Part shown: positions 50,401 through 63,319 of the stretch, piece after piece | How positions within the stretch are numbered: the first letter of the stretch is position 1 | Layout of the letters: every line of letters begins with the position of its first letter | Source of the DNA: Sitta carolinensis | Taxonomy: Eukaryota; Chordata; Aves; Passeriformes; Sittidae | Reading direction: 5' to 3' | Assembly (NCBI GenBank): GCA_032173965.1 | Contig: CM063283.1 | Location: 38,561,743 to 38,625,742 of the forward strand | DNA: 64,000 bases | Position numbers and translations under genes: made by a program | The notes under the pieces: generated by a model | Seen by the model: only the letters and a program-made list of their open reading frames with translations | What the model was told of the DNA's origin: nothing | The model's database searches: none

Positions 50401-53400
50401 TTTATTTACACTGAGCAATAAATTATATTCCAATAATACTGTAGTTTTTAGAAAGTTGCTCATTAGTCAAAATAAGAATTTTCTTTATAGGTATGTAGAA
50501 CACAGGGCAGAAAACAAGAGTCAACAGTAATCAATCATGCTTCCAAAATGAACACATTATTACCTTACTGATCTATCAGGCTATGTGAACAAACCCTGGT
50601 AGAAAACCTGCATAGGAAGGCTTTTTAACAGAGAACATAATCTTTCCACAACCATTAGTACAGAATGGTTACTGCTATGTCAAGTTTATTGACAAATCAT
50701 GTCTTCTGTGTTCACATGTTGTAAATTCCATGATGAAGGGCCAGGTTAAGGGAACATTTTAAGCTATGGATGAAGCTAAAAAGTAAAAGAGGTAAACTCA
50801 GTGGGTCTGTATGTATAAGCAAATTTTTCTGAACCTATTCCTTCTTCAGATCATCACATCTGTAGTTTAATCAAGGCTGTAAAAGAACTCAGAAGGAATC
50901 AGTGACTTCTCAGAATCTTGTTTGGTAACACAAGCAATTTTCAGTAGCTTTGGTGGTGTTGTTTTACAACTATAGAGGACAATTTCATTCTACTCAAAAT
51001 GATTCACAGTATATTTTTGCACATCTGTTTTGTGATTACATGAGCTCTTCATTGATGCAGATGATACATTATGGTTGTGAATATTTGCTAACTGTTCCAT
51101 CCCCTTGTGCTTATTGACTTCTGGAAGGATACCGAAGTCCAGAGAACATGTCTTAGAATGAAAAAATCGTACAAAAATCATACAAAAATTATACTATAAT
51201 TATATATAATAACAAAAAAAACAAACTCCTTCTCCTTTATTCCAGGTCTAAATAAGATATATAAAACTACAATATTTAAAAAACATTCTGTACACTCCTA
51301 AAATAAGCATTTGCCTAACATATATTGGTTATAAAATTACAAATAGATGAAAAAGAAAAAGATAGAAAACATAACTAAGGATTATAAAACTCAGTTTTAT
51401 GCGCTCACAAGGACTAGTGCATTAACTTCTGGTCAGCATATTTGAGAAAGAGGTGGGATGAGTTTCAAAGTGGGTGGAGAAAAGCAATTGGAAATGCAAA
51501 ATTTTATTTGTGATAAGAAAAACCAAAAAGGCTAGTATTTAAAGTAGTTTAAAGGACAGATGAATAACAAAGGATGTGACAATGCACAAAAAATAGATAA
51601 GTGAAGACAATTCTGGTATTTCAGTCTATCTTTTTTACATTCTACAAGAAGAAAAGAAAACATAGCAGCTGACTAACAGTAAACTGTCCTTCTTAGCAGG
51701 AAAAAAAGGCAGCTGCTTTCTCTACAAAAAGAGCAAAACCCAGACTCTGTAACCCAAGACAAATGTAATTAAGGTACATACACATGCAACTGTCCTACTT
51801 ACCTAGAAACTCCCGTGGGAAACTTCTACCTCTACTCCAATTGTGCAAGAGCACAGCAGGAGATTTGGTAAATATGTAAGTGGCTGAAGAGTGTTAATAC
51901 TGCCCTGGGACTCTGGTTCACTCTGTCAATCTTAAGGCGAGTATTTGAGGGAGTCAGGACTCCCAGGAGTACCCTAAACTCCTGTGTAACCAGTGATGAG
52001 ACACTGGTAGGTAAAATATGCTGCTAATAAATTCTGCTAAGACCTCTGTTAGGTGTCTAAGGGAGTAAGTGTATGAGCACTGGTTAAGGAAGTGTTTGAA
52101 AATGTAGTGCTTGTGAAGGTGCCCAGGCCCTTGAGCACAGCTTTAATTAAATGATTAAGAAATAATTGTATCTGTATTTTTTCTGCTGATGTTGTGAAAC
52201 AACAGTGTTTGCATTTATATTTGTTTAAAGTCATATAAATGTTTTTCTCATTTGAAATTACCAATAATATATGTGCTTGAGACAAGACTAACACCCAAGC
52301 AAGACCTACATATGATTCTTATGCCAAATTCCACTGTCTTGCACACTATGTTATGGCATTATAATAATTGTATTTCGAATTATCTGTGAATATACTGTTT
52401 GACTAAAGAAGTAAAGCTGAAATGATGATGTATGTCATCCAATATTAACAGTTATTGATTGGGGGTTACGATAACTTGAATTACATTTGTAAAGACTGGT
52501 GCTTTTCTTACTCTTCTGTTTTGGTTGTTTGGGATTTTGTTATTGGTTTTGTTTGTTGGTTTTACTACTAAGACATAACCTGGAAATACTTCTGTTCTTT
52601 CTTTCTCAGTAAACCATTTCTTTTCAAAGTATTTGCTGCTTTCCTTTATCATCTCTGCATAATCTTGTATGCTTAGCAGCTCAAACATTTTTTGAGCTTA
52701 CAGTAAACAAAGTTTAACACTAAATCTTGATTTCAATTAGCCAGAGCTCTTGAACTTGTTTTGCTTAGCCATGATCCATTCAGTCTCACTTTCATTCTTA
52801 ACAGCTATTTCATCTGCTCAACATTAATTGCCACAATAATAGACCTCTCTCTTCCATTTCCTTGTAGGTAACCTCTCACTGTTCTTCCCACAGCAAACCC
52901 ACAGCAATTATTTACAAATACTCTGAGGTCTTTAATTCTCTGTTCTCTTTTACTGAGCAAAAAGCTACTTTGAATTAATCCTGATTATAACAATATTTTG
53001 ATTTAGATATTCTATTTTTAAAATTTACAGTGATATAAACCCAAGATTTGAACTTGTGGTTTTTTTGCCTTATTTGCCCAATTGCATGGAAATTAGAAGC
53101 ATTCTTTCTTCAGTCCAATCATTTTTTGATAGGTAAGTACCTATCAGTTTAACAAAGTGAATACTTCCTATGGCAACTTTCAATATGGCATTTTACAAAA
53201 TGAAAGGGTTTCCATACTTAAAGACCATCATAATGCTTACAAAGGAAGTTAATAGAACTGTCAATAATTTTGACACAGATTTTTGTGAAGGAGAAATAGG
53301 TGGAGTGGATTGTAGTCTTGAAGAAAACCCTTTGTTGTGTTTTCAGATAGCATTATATGTCTTATGTGGAATTAATATTGAAAGAACTCATTAAAGTGCC

Positions 53401-53861
53401 TATTTTGAAAGGTATTAAATGAACTGTCTTGGTTAGCATGAAGAGCAGCTCCTCAACAGTGGTAGAGAAAGTTTGAATCCTCTTTAGGGCTGCTAACAGT
53501 ACAACAATTTCAACAAAAAAGAAAAACCTTTAAAGCATAACCTGCCAGTTGACCAAACAATATAGAACATAAAGAGCATAGAAAAAGATGGCTTGTTTAT
53601 TAGCAATTAGCAAATAACATTATTAGCAGACAAGAACATAGGGTAAGAATTTTTCTATTACATTATTCTTGAGTCTAGAAATTTAATGAAGGTTTTCCTC
53701 TGTCCCTTTTTGGTTGGTTTTTTTTTTTTTTTTAATGTCTATTCTCAATTAGATCTTTGGCATTGTATTCTGTGGGCAATATAGAGTGACAAGAGAAAGA
53801 GAAAAAAGAGAAGAGAAAAGAGAAGCCACCATCATATTTTCTTGGGGCTTTATTCTATGCT

Positions 53862-54225
53862 TCATAGAATCATAAAGGTTGAAAAGACCTAGAAGATCAT
53901 CATATCCAACCATCAGCATAGCACCACCACCATGTTCATCACTAAACCATGTCCTCAAGTGTCATATCCAAGTTTTTGGAACACTTCCAGAGATGGTGCC
54001 TCTATCACTTCCCTGAACATTCTGTTCCAAGACTTTAAAACCCTTTGCTTGAAGACATTTTTCATACAATCTAAAGTTAACATCTTCTAGTACAACTCGA
54101 GGCCATTTCCTCTCATCATGCCACTTGTGACTTGAGAGAAGAGACTGATGCCCACTTCACTACAACATCTTTCAGAAGTCGTAGAGTAATAAAGTCTCCC
54201 CTTAGCCTTCTTTTCTCCAGGCTTC
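53862..54225 (-). mobile_element. CR1 LINE 3' fragment, minus strand
   Basis: The plus strand begins TCATAGAATCATAAAGGTTG, the complement of the CR1 tail. It continues with AAAAGACCTAGAAGATCATC, CCAACC, CACTAAACCATGTCCTCAAG, CCAGAGATGGTGCCTCTATC and GAGGCCATTTCCTCTCATC, and ends near CTTCTTTTCTCCAGGCTTC. This is the ordered 3' UTR and terminal region of CR1, 5'-truncated as is usual. Moderately diverged. Confidence 0.9.
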
Positions 54226-55559
54226 TAGGAATAATAATTTTCTTTCTTAGAGATAAGAGAAGTTGAATGAGAAGTTGAAAGATTTTTGCTTCAGACTGAT
54301 GGCAAACACAGTGAGAACAGTGATACATCAATGATTGCAGCCAAAAGTCTAGCAAATTCTGCTTTTGCATGCAAATGGCAATTGAAAATGTTGCTGAGTC
54401 ACTGGACAGTCCTTTAACAGCTCATTTATCATGATCCTACAGAGACATAACCTGAAGTTCTCAAAAGCCACAGGCTAAATTTTGTTTTAGGTAGTTTTGA
54501 TGCTTGACCATAACCACCCAGAACATGGAGTCAAGGAGAATTGTAAAGATTACTGGACATTAAATGAATCTCATAAACATTCTCCCTTGTAAAATGGCAA
54601 AACCTCCCCAAAAATAAAACAAATGAACAAACACAAACAAAAATACCAGTCACCAAACCCCCCCACATTAAAAGAGTTTTCTTACAGAGAATATATGTAA
54701 AATCTTCCAAACTTCATCATTCTGCTTCCTGACCTTAAAAGTAATATGATTTATTTTGTATTAACACTCTAGAGTTTTCAATCCATTCTGTAAGCTGGCT
54801 TTGATTTGAGCATACAAAATCAATATTTACAAAATTAGTTAATGCTTCTGAAGGGTCTGGTGTTCACATTGGTCATGGTCATGACCCACTGTGCTTCCTG
54901 TTTTGCAAAACCCCTATAATAATGTGCTGATAACGATCACACAGAAACCAGCAACCAAGTTTGGAAATCATAAAACCAAGACTCTGAATTTCCATTTCTG
55001 TTGTCCTGCTTAAAGCTGTGTAAATATCGCTTGCAATTTCACAAGTATAACAATAACATCTATTTCTAGAGAAATATAGATTTATATAGATTTTATAGAT
55101 TTTGCTGAAAACACATATCTCTTTTTGAATCTGTGAATGCAAGTAATTTTTTTTTTTTATTCTTTATTTTACTGATAGTCCCCATGTTTCTTCAAATACC
55201 AGAATACTCAAAGTCCTTAATTTTGAAAGTTCTCACTATAGTCATTATAATTCATGGGATAAATTACTGATTTTTCAACCACATCTAGAAGTCACTAGAA
55301 ATATTTTATATCAGATATTACATAAATAATAAAAATGGAAAACATTTTTAATGTTTCCATGTTAATGGAAAAAGCTCCTTAAAAATGAATAATATGAATA
55401 ATTAACTCAATACAAATAATGATCTTACAAAATGTATCAAAATCATCATATCTCTAATTTTTGTTTCAATCTTGATTAATGGAAGTTCTTAAAAGATGAA
55501 ATAAATGTTAAATTTTATATTTTGAATGGCACAGTTATGAATATCTGGATTTTCTGAGC
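54226..55559. other. Unique noncoding stretch
   Basis: No gene is recognised. A T-run lies at about 55147-55159. Confidence 0.5.
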
Positions 55560-55620
55560 TAAATCATTGAATCATTTAGTCGGGAAAAGACCCTCAGTTA
55601 CTCCACACAAGGCATGTGGT
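55560..55620 (-). mobile_element. CR1 3' tail scrap, minus strand
   Basis: AAATCATTGAATCATTTAGT followed by GGGAAAAGACCCTCAG resembles the complement of a CR1 tail (AATCATAGAATCATTTAGGTTGGAAAAGACC). It ends just before the LTR remnant. Confidence 0.5.
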
Positions 55621-55627
55621 CTAGACT

Positions 55628-55880
55628 TGTGGTGGGTTGACCTTATCTGGTTGCCAGGTCACTCCCTCCAAGCCACCAAACCACTCTGTCACTCCCTCCT
55701 CAGGCAGATGGCTGAAGAAAATAAGATGTAAAAGTAACATGTAGGTTGAGATAACAAAAAGTGAAAGGTCACACATGCAAGTGAATATGAGAGATGCCAA
55801 AGATTTCAGTCTCTACTTTCCATCAGCAAGTAGTGTCCGTCCACTTCCTGGGAAGCAGGGCTTCAGCATGTGTAGTGGTT
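55628..55880 (-). mobile_element. Avian retroviral LTR remnant, minus strand
   Basis: It starts TGTGGTGGGTTGACC, the complement of an LTR 3' end, then CTCTGTCACTCCCTCCTCAG, GTAGGTTGAGATAAC, TACTTTCCATCAGCAAG, GAAGCAGGGCTTCAGC. It follows the same order as the remnant at 8321-8745 and is the same family, cut off near 55880 before U3. Internal deletions are likely. No target duplication is identified. Confidence 0.7.
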
Positions 55881-56648
55881 TGATTTATTAATGTGTATGC
55901 TGAGGTTATGAAAGATATTTATAAATAACAACATTGTACTTATCTAAGTAGTGGTTACCGTATCACATCCAGCAGCACCTGTAGAATTTTATAAATAGAT
56001 AACCTTTATGTGACATAGTTTTAATTTGAAGGTGTGTGGTCCTGTGTGAGAAGCTGCCCTGTCATGATCAGAATCAAAACACAACAGCCTCTTTGCAGCT
56101 TCACTGGCTAAGTCAATTCTAAATTGCTTTTGGGCTAAGTTCAATGTTCATAAAATGAATAATTGTTGCAGGATCACAGCCTCAAGTGATACACTGAGCT
56201 AGTATTAGTCAGAATTAGATATACTGTGAAAAACAATGAGCAAGTGCCCCCACAGTCCTCTGTCAATTCATCTCTGTCTTGGCCTCCAAACTCCCTGATA
56301 TTCCCTTCCTGGCCTTCCCTTAAGCAAAGACTGACAACTGTGCCAAATTGTGACAGATTGTGTTTTTGATATGTAATATGGACATTTTTTCCTAAGGGAC
56401 TGCATAATTATGAGTGTAAAGAAGAAATAAGACAAATTAATCAGAAAGTAAAGCTTAAAAAAAAGGCAGAGATTTTAAAAAGCACCTGAGAGAAAGCCAT
56501 ATTTCAATAATATAAATAGTTTTAAAGGCTGATATCTTCATCTCAATATACCCACAGAGATCAGAAGTTTAGGTAATGTTACATAATGGTTATTTAGAAT
56601 CAAATACTGTCTTGCTGTCTTACAAATGCTATGTTAATGATATTTTCT
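55881..56648. other. Unique noncoding interval
   Basis: No gene or repeat is recognised. Confidence 0.5.
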
Positions 56649-56950
56649 TGTTGTGTATAATCAAAAGAGAAAACCCCCTTGCAACAGTGTTAGAACAGCA
56701 GAGTAAAAAGCAGACCTTTATTGGAAGCTTCCAGCTGTTCTGGTGGTGATTGAGGTGCCCATCACCAGATTTCTACAATTTTATAAGATTAATTAATTAG
56801 GATATATAAGAGGTACATCAAATAGGAGATTCAGTTGCCCCAGAAACTCATCCCTGGGTCAGTCCCTTGAACCTGGTCCAAGGGGTTCTCTGCCCCACTT
56901 CTTATTGTATATTATTGTAGATCCCTTACTTGGAATAAGACTAAACAATA
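56649..56950 (-). mobile_element. Avian retroviral LTR, minus strand
   Basis: The plus strand has AAACCCCCTTGCAACAGTGTT, here a U5 complement, then CTTTATTGG (minus-strand CCAATAAAG, polyadenylation signal near 56718). Next come GATATATAAGAGG (minus-strand TATA element, near 56800) and GTTGCCCCAGAAACTCATCC and GGTCCAAGGGGTTCTCTGCC (U3). I recognise this order from a common songbird LTR. The left end is near TGTTGTGTATAATC; the right end is near ...GACTAAACA. A target duplication is not certain. Confidence 0.7.
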
Positions 56951-57831
56951 TTTCAGGAATGTGTTTAGAAGGTCAGCTTATTTTTCTAAAATTTAGGGGG
57001 AAAGCGGTAAGAAAAGCACTGGAGCTATGGACATGCATTATCAATCTACAAATCTACAAGTATATGAAAAATATTTGAAAAGCATAGGCATCATTCTCAG
57101 TATTTTAGCTGTTCACCTTGGTGCTCAAGTTTTTATGTGCTTATGTATCATTTGCTTTTACAAACATTTTTCACTGACTGTTTTTTATTGTTCATTAATA
57201 AAGGTTATCTCCGTATTTTCTCGTGTAATTTGATTGCTCTTTTTAATTTCTTTCTTTCCATAGCTTTAAGCTTTTAGTATCTTTTTTATTCTCATAGGTA
57301 AACCATAAGCCCTCTTTGTCTTTACATTTCTTCACTTTAACTCCTGATGTGCTATCAGTTCATGTCTGTCTCTCCACATATACAGCTATTTCTTTTTTGT
57401 GTTTCTACCATCTTCTGATCATTCTTCCCAATATCGATCCTTTTCCTCTTAATTTCTCTTAATTATTGCTATTAATTATTGCTATTACTAAAAAGGCCTT
57501 TAGTACATGATGTTCTTTTTCATTCTAGATTGCACTTGTTCATTCTTTCTGCATGAAAACTACATAGAAACGTCTTGATATTCAAGGAGAAAAAGATATG
57601 TTTTGTTAAAATATTTTCTGATCTATTTCAACTTAATCAGGCCAGAAAGCAATATTCTTACTGTAAATGCTATTCATCTGATGGGTGAGAAAGGGGATGA
57701 ACTGCCATAATCCAATTAAGTCATTTATATTTCAGGGGCAGTAATACTTGAACATTAATATGATAATGAAATAAAATCTGATAGCTGAGTTCCACCTGAG
57801 GATTGCTTGTTCAAAAGTTCTGTGCATCTAA

Positions 57832-57848
57832 TGACTAATCATTAGTCA
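57832..57848. repeat. 17-bp palindrome TGACTAATCATTAGTCA
   Basis: TGACTAAT and ATTAGTCA are exact reverse complements around a central C. The outer halves resemble AP-1-like half sites and the core TAATCATTA is a paired homeodomain-type motif. Regulatory use is only a possibility. Confidence 0.75.
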
Positions 57849-60800
57849 CTCAGGCAAAGCAGACATACTTCCCACAGACTTTGATCAGAGTCTTCTGATT
57901 ATAAAGGAAAACATGGTGTATACTATCTTCTCAAAGTGCACCACAGCATAGCTGAAGGTTCTGATGCCTTGCATTAGATGCCTGAGACATCTTCAGTTAC
58001 CATAGCTCATCTGAGAGGATGGCTATCTGTATCTAGAAGCTGGAAATCACTTCAGATTCCCATCATATTTTCTTCACTTATACTAACTTGTACATCTTGA
58101 CCACCTCTAATGTGTTATTCAGACACAGCACTGGAAAAATTGAATATGGTCTTTAGTGGGCATGTAAATTGTAAAGAATAGGTAGAACGTCTCTGCAACA
58201 GGTTTGGAATAAATAAATAAATGAGGCAAGCAAATTTGTCACGATGGGAAAAGAAATATTAATTTTCCCTTATGTGCAGTTTACTTTATGCATCACAGTA
58301 TGGATTAACCAAAGGAACAGTATTTCAGACAGTCCTAGAATGTTAGGAAGAAAAACTACAATATCTATGTAGATGCCTTCATGCAAAACCAATTCTGATA
58401 GTGAGGTGAGGTTTAGAATGATTCAAATTTAAACTGCTTGGATGAAAGTCTTGCAGAAAAGGTGAGCAGAATGTATACTTGTGGAAATGCTGGAATGGCT
58501 TAGCAGATTTGAGCACAAATTTAAATAATAAGCCCACTTCAGTATGTAGGCAGAAATTTTGAAATGGTTCTTTTAACTAGGACAAAAGTTGAAAACATGC
58601 AAAATCAGGAAACACTACAAATTGTGCTGAGGGGAGAAAATGGAAGAGAATAAAAATGCCAATATTAGTCATCCTGGTTCCTGGGTATACACTCTGAGTC
58701 CATTTCAGTCTGATTTGACCCCTTACCACAGGCAGCGCTACTGCCTTTACTTAGGGTTGCCTACAGGTAAATGTAAGAAGCAGAGGAAATGGAAGAACAA
58801 AGAAGAACAACAGTAAGGACAAACAGGGTGCAGGTAGAGCAGAAAGCCAACACAAGTACTATGCTTATCCTTGGATGCAAAGCACATTTTGATGGCAACA
58901 TACTCAAGAGCTTATTGTTTCATAGGAATGCAGTCGACAAAAAGCAGCCTTTATCTCTTCTGTAATATTGTTCAAGATGTTTTTCTTGGATTTAAGATAC
59001 AAGGAAATAATACTTAGGAAAAACCATTGCCCTTATATAACTTACAAATATATCAAAAATTCTCAGTGCAATACTTTCATTGAAAGTGCTGACATGCTGT
59101 TGATTCATGTAGTTAATTGCTGTTTATCTAGGCTAGTAAATGCAAATGTAGATACTAATAAATTAGTCTTCTCAAGTAGGGAGCAAATGAAACATTTTCC
59201 AAGGAACTGATATTGAATTATTTAATTTCAGCTGAGGCTGAGCTGGTTTTTCAGATGCAGTAGCTATGTACGTTTTTCACCTTTATCCAGTTGCTTTTAG
59301 AATTTCTAAAGAATATTCTCTGTATACTTGAAAAAGGCCATTCCATAGAAGAATCTAAGTTTTCTAACTCCCAAATCTTTGTGTAATCTTCAGCAATTTA
59401 ACATAAATGTATAAAACACAAAATCAACTTTTTATTGAGGTCTTCCCATGCAGAAAAGTTAATGGGTTTGCATGACAAGGAAAAAAACCCAAAAAAACCA
59501 CTGAAGTGTATGATATAAAAACATGATCTGTAAATCAGTCTCTGGTTGAAGAACTTCTTCTCCCTTATGGCATTTTCTTACTTAATGATACTATATTTCT
59601 GAAGAAAAGGCATCTGGTAAAAATAATTCAGTTATAGGCAGCACAATGGGTTATATTAGCATTTTAAAACAAATTTGGTGGAAACACATCCTGGTTTATT
59701 CTTTTTCCATTCCTTTCGCCTTTTTCCTAGTTATACTTTGATGTAGATGTCTAAACAGAGCAGAAGTATGGAAAAAGAAAAAATACATTCCCAGCCAAAA
59801 ACTTCTGCATCTGCAAACAGAACCTTTAATTGAACTGAAAATGAAACAATTTCATGCAAAGTACACACCTTTCTTCTGGGGGTTAAATCAAATCACCACA
59901 AGATGGCTCCCCAGCTTCTCCAAAGATTTTTTTTTTTTTTTAGTCACGCTACTCTCCAGCGAAAGCATTGATTATCTTACAGAAGTCTGGAGTACAGCTG
60001 AACAGACTGTGGATTAGAGCCTTGTCTAATAAAATAATAGCTATTTTTACATTAAAGCCCTGGAGATCTTTTTGAAAGGTAATTCTGTTACTTTAATTTC
60101 TGTACCCCATAAAAGGCTGTTATCTAGTTTGTGCCTCTGTTCATTTTTTTCTAACAAAGATTGGCTCAGAGAATTCAAACTGATTTTGAGTTTAAGCCTC
60201 CTGCTTTTAAAGGCTAAAGCAGCTTAGGGTCCTAAGATTTCTAAGTTTCTAAAAGTATTAGGAATTTTAATTCTACATATATATTTTTTTTTTTAAATTA
60301 ATGGTTTTTATTGGCTGTTCTTTTAAAGAAGTAGACTAAAATAAAAGGGTGTGAACTATGATATTAAGATTTTGGTAGAGATTGATCCCAAAACAAACTG
60401 AAATCACACCAGAATATGTTATTCTCAAAGGAAATGCAGTATTTGGGATATTTTTGTAGGTTTTAAATTCAAAAGAAAGTAAAAGTACAACATCTGATTC
60501 AGTTATTTGGAACAGCATGCACATTTTTTAGAATATCTCTTCTGGGATAAATAGGTTTTGTTTTGATTTACTTGAATGACTGTATTGATACAGTCTTCCT
60601 AACACAAAGCAGACATAGGGAAAATAAAAGTACAGAAACACCTTGGTTGATAAGGAGGCAGAAATATAACATCAGAGAAGTAGTTGATTGCAGCAGAATT
60701 CTTTCTAGTTTGGCTAAAACAGAAAGAAATATTTTTTTATTTGCAGATAGTAAAAATATATTTTCTTTGTAAGAACCACACTGTAATCTTGGAGTCTCTC

Positions 60801-61692
60801 ACAGAAGCAACATGATAGAGACAGAATTTAGTGCAGTCTGAGTGCTACAAACCTAAAAAAAAAAAAAAAAAATTATAATAATCACTTCTGCAAGGTCAGA
60901 AGTGCAAGTTATGTCCACTCTGTCTTTTAAACCTATTTGTGAATTCTTTCATAAGATCAAAGTCACTGATAAATCACACTGTCTCTAAATTTGCACCCAT
61001 TCATAGGGTGACATTTACTGGTAAAATTTAATCTTTATATTTGATGCAGAGAAAACACAAAATGGGAATGCGTTCCTTGTTCAGCTGTGGAAAGTTCACA
61101 AGCAGGAAGTTACATTTAGTAAAACAATGCTGCTCTTCTCAAGAGAAACAATGGCAAAAATCTCTAACATTGAACAAAGTTTTCTTGAAGGCTCAGAGTA
61201 CAACAAGAAAAGTGGGTGTCTCTAAGAAGTCTAATCTTGTATATAACTATTTTATGGATGTATTCAACACTGATTGAATCTATAACTGTCCATGACTATC
61301 CATTTTTTTACTGCTTTGAGTCCTTTCTGGTGTCTTTTACACAATGGCAAGTGCCCAAGAACAAAACTCACCTTACTAAGGCAGTCCTTATCAGATGCAA
61401 ATCTTATCCCCACATTTTTTGGACTAAATCAACCTATGCTACTAAGTCTCATACAGTCCTTCTTTCCACTGACTATAGGCCATTTCTATACATAAGTGTC
61501 AACAAAAATACACTAAACATCTGTAATCTGGGAGAAGGACAGACAATGTTTCCAGTTATGATTCATGTGTAAGGATACAAAAATTGCAGCTTGTTTTGTG
61601 ACTGCATAAACCAGTATGACAAATATGCCCAGTATGTCCTGACAGTATGAACAAGCTGGAATATGACAGTCCCAGGACCTGGCAAAAATGAA

Positions 61693-61752
61693 AGTTTAAG
61701 AACTAGAAACAGTTTAAGAACTAGAAAGTTTAAGAACTAGGGAACTAGAAAC
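61693..61752 (+). repeat. Minisatellite, three to four units
   Basis: AGTTTAAGAACTAGAAAC occurs at 61693-61710, then shortened copies at 61711-61726 and 61727-61740, followed by the partial copy GGAACTAGAAAC. Confidence 0.85.
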
Positions 61753-62918
61753 ATAGCAATTCAGACTGAATTCTGTACTGTATTTTCAATGTGTTATTGC
61801 TCCATTTAGTGTGTTCAGATGACATGCTAGCCTTAAATTTGTGAATGCAATTTTAAAAGAACTCCATTCCCTCTTGTTGTAGGTCAGAAAGACCACTGGA
61901 CTAGTAGTCACATGTATTTTAAGAATTATTTGATCTTTCTGCATCTCAGCCTTAAATTACAAATGCAGAAGTGCAATCAGGGAAGTCATTGACTTACTGA
62001 GATATTGAAAGCAAGCCCGTGCACTATTTCATCCTTAGTGTGGTTTGACAGTAAGAAATATTTCTTCAGCTGTGTTGAGAGCGCCAGTATTTCCTTACAA
62101 TGTGACAGACAAAACTTCTGCCTCAAGAGCAAATAGTTTTAATGTATTCTGGGCTTTATTTATTTATTCACTTACTTGCATACTTTTTTGAAAGGGGATA
62201 TTTTTAATTTCATGCTAACACAGTCATATTAGCTTCCCATATCATTGATTTAATGGTCCCTCTGTTCATAAAATAGGTGTAGTAAGACCAGTTATATACC
62301 AACAAAACAGCTAATTAAAGAATGCTTGTGAAAGATGATGAGGACTGCCAGCTACCTTTCACTTGCATGTCATTATGGCAAAATGTCTTCCAGACAATGC
62401 AGTGAGATTAAATCCCAAAAAGAAAATCTTAGATCAAATGAGTTGGTGCCATCCCCTTGTTTGTAAACACTCTCCTCCTGGTGCAGATTTTACACATCTA
62501 CTCTCTTAGTCAGAAAAATAAACACAATCACTTTTAAAACACACAATATCACAAGAAGAATTAGTAATTCTCTTGAATTATTCATTAATCTTATTTATAT
62601 AATGTATACTAGAACGCCAATCTGTGGAGTAGGTTTAGTTTCTCAGAAAGGAGGTATGGAGTTGCTGTTTTGTTATAAATAGTAACAGAAATTTCTGGAA
62701 TAAATTTCTTGAGTAAAATACTATTCCGAGAGAAACCAAGGTCAGTTCTTTCAGTGACATTATTAGCCACAATTTCACTTCTAGTTTTTATTAATCTTTA
62801 TACCATTGTCTAAAATGTTTTCTGTGTTGTTTCGGGCAATTTATACAAACAGCTATAAATTTAATTTACTTAACTTAGACAAATATTTATTCTTTCTGTT
62901 AAAATATTAGCCAATTAC

Positions 62919-62970
62919 AAAAAAAAAAAAAAAAAACAACCAAAAAAAAAACCCCAAAAAAATAAATGAG
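62919..62970. repeat. Poly(A) and A/C-rich tract
   Basis: A long A-run followed by CAACCAAAAAAAAAACCCC and more A. Simple sequence; no retroposed body is recognised. Confidence 0.8.
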
Positions 62971-63319
62971 AAAAATTGCACCCTTGTCTAATCCATTCAT
63001 AGGGATACACAGATGGGCTTTCAGTCACACATATCTACTTTTAATTTTGTCTGCAAATCAGTATGTGTTGAACAGCTTTATATAGAACATAATTACATAT
63101 ATTTGTGTGTTTGCTCTATATCACTACAGAGACAGTTGACAAATAGAACAGACTTCTGTATAAAATCAAAGATTGAAAATTATAGGTTTTCCTAAGACTG
63201 AATGACAATGTGATTGGGAAAAAAAATGTTTTGCATATTTTAGTGACTTGCATTTTAAAACCACTTTTTATGCATTATTAAAAAAAGAAAATAGTGAACA
63301 TGTTGATCTTGATGAGAAG

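Larger units (their letters stand above)
43959..53861. other. Long A+T-rich unique noncoding stretch
   Basis: No gene, RNA gene or recognisable element is seen over nearly 10 kb. Small tandem duplications (45427-45463, 47406-47488), T-runs (about 49899-49916, 53719-53733) and a purine-rich GA block (about 53788-53825) are present. A 78-codon minus-strand frame at 52452-52688 ends in A/C-rich simple sequence and is judged chance. Confidence 0.55.
56951..63319. other. A+T-rich unique noncoding stretch
   Basis: No gene is seen. It contains the 17-bp palindrome at 57832-57848, an 18-bp-type minisatellite at 61693-61752, and A-runs (about 60857-60873 and 62919-62970, the latter A/C-rich). The 118-codon frame at 61216-61572 overlaps two others and shows no known motif. 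Confidence 0.55.

Noticed and set aside
52452..52688. 78-codon minus-strand frame starting MFELLSIQDYAEMIKESS
   Set aside because: The second half is A/C-rich simple sequence translated as Asn/Lys/Thr, with a stop just upstream and no family match.
61216..61572. 118-codon plus-strand frame
   Set aside because: No motif, overlapping frames open, A+T-rich DNA and no splice or promoter context; likely chance.
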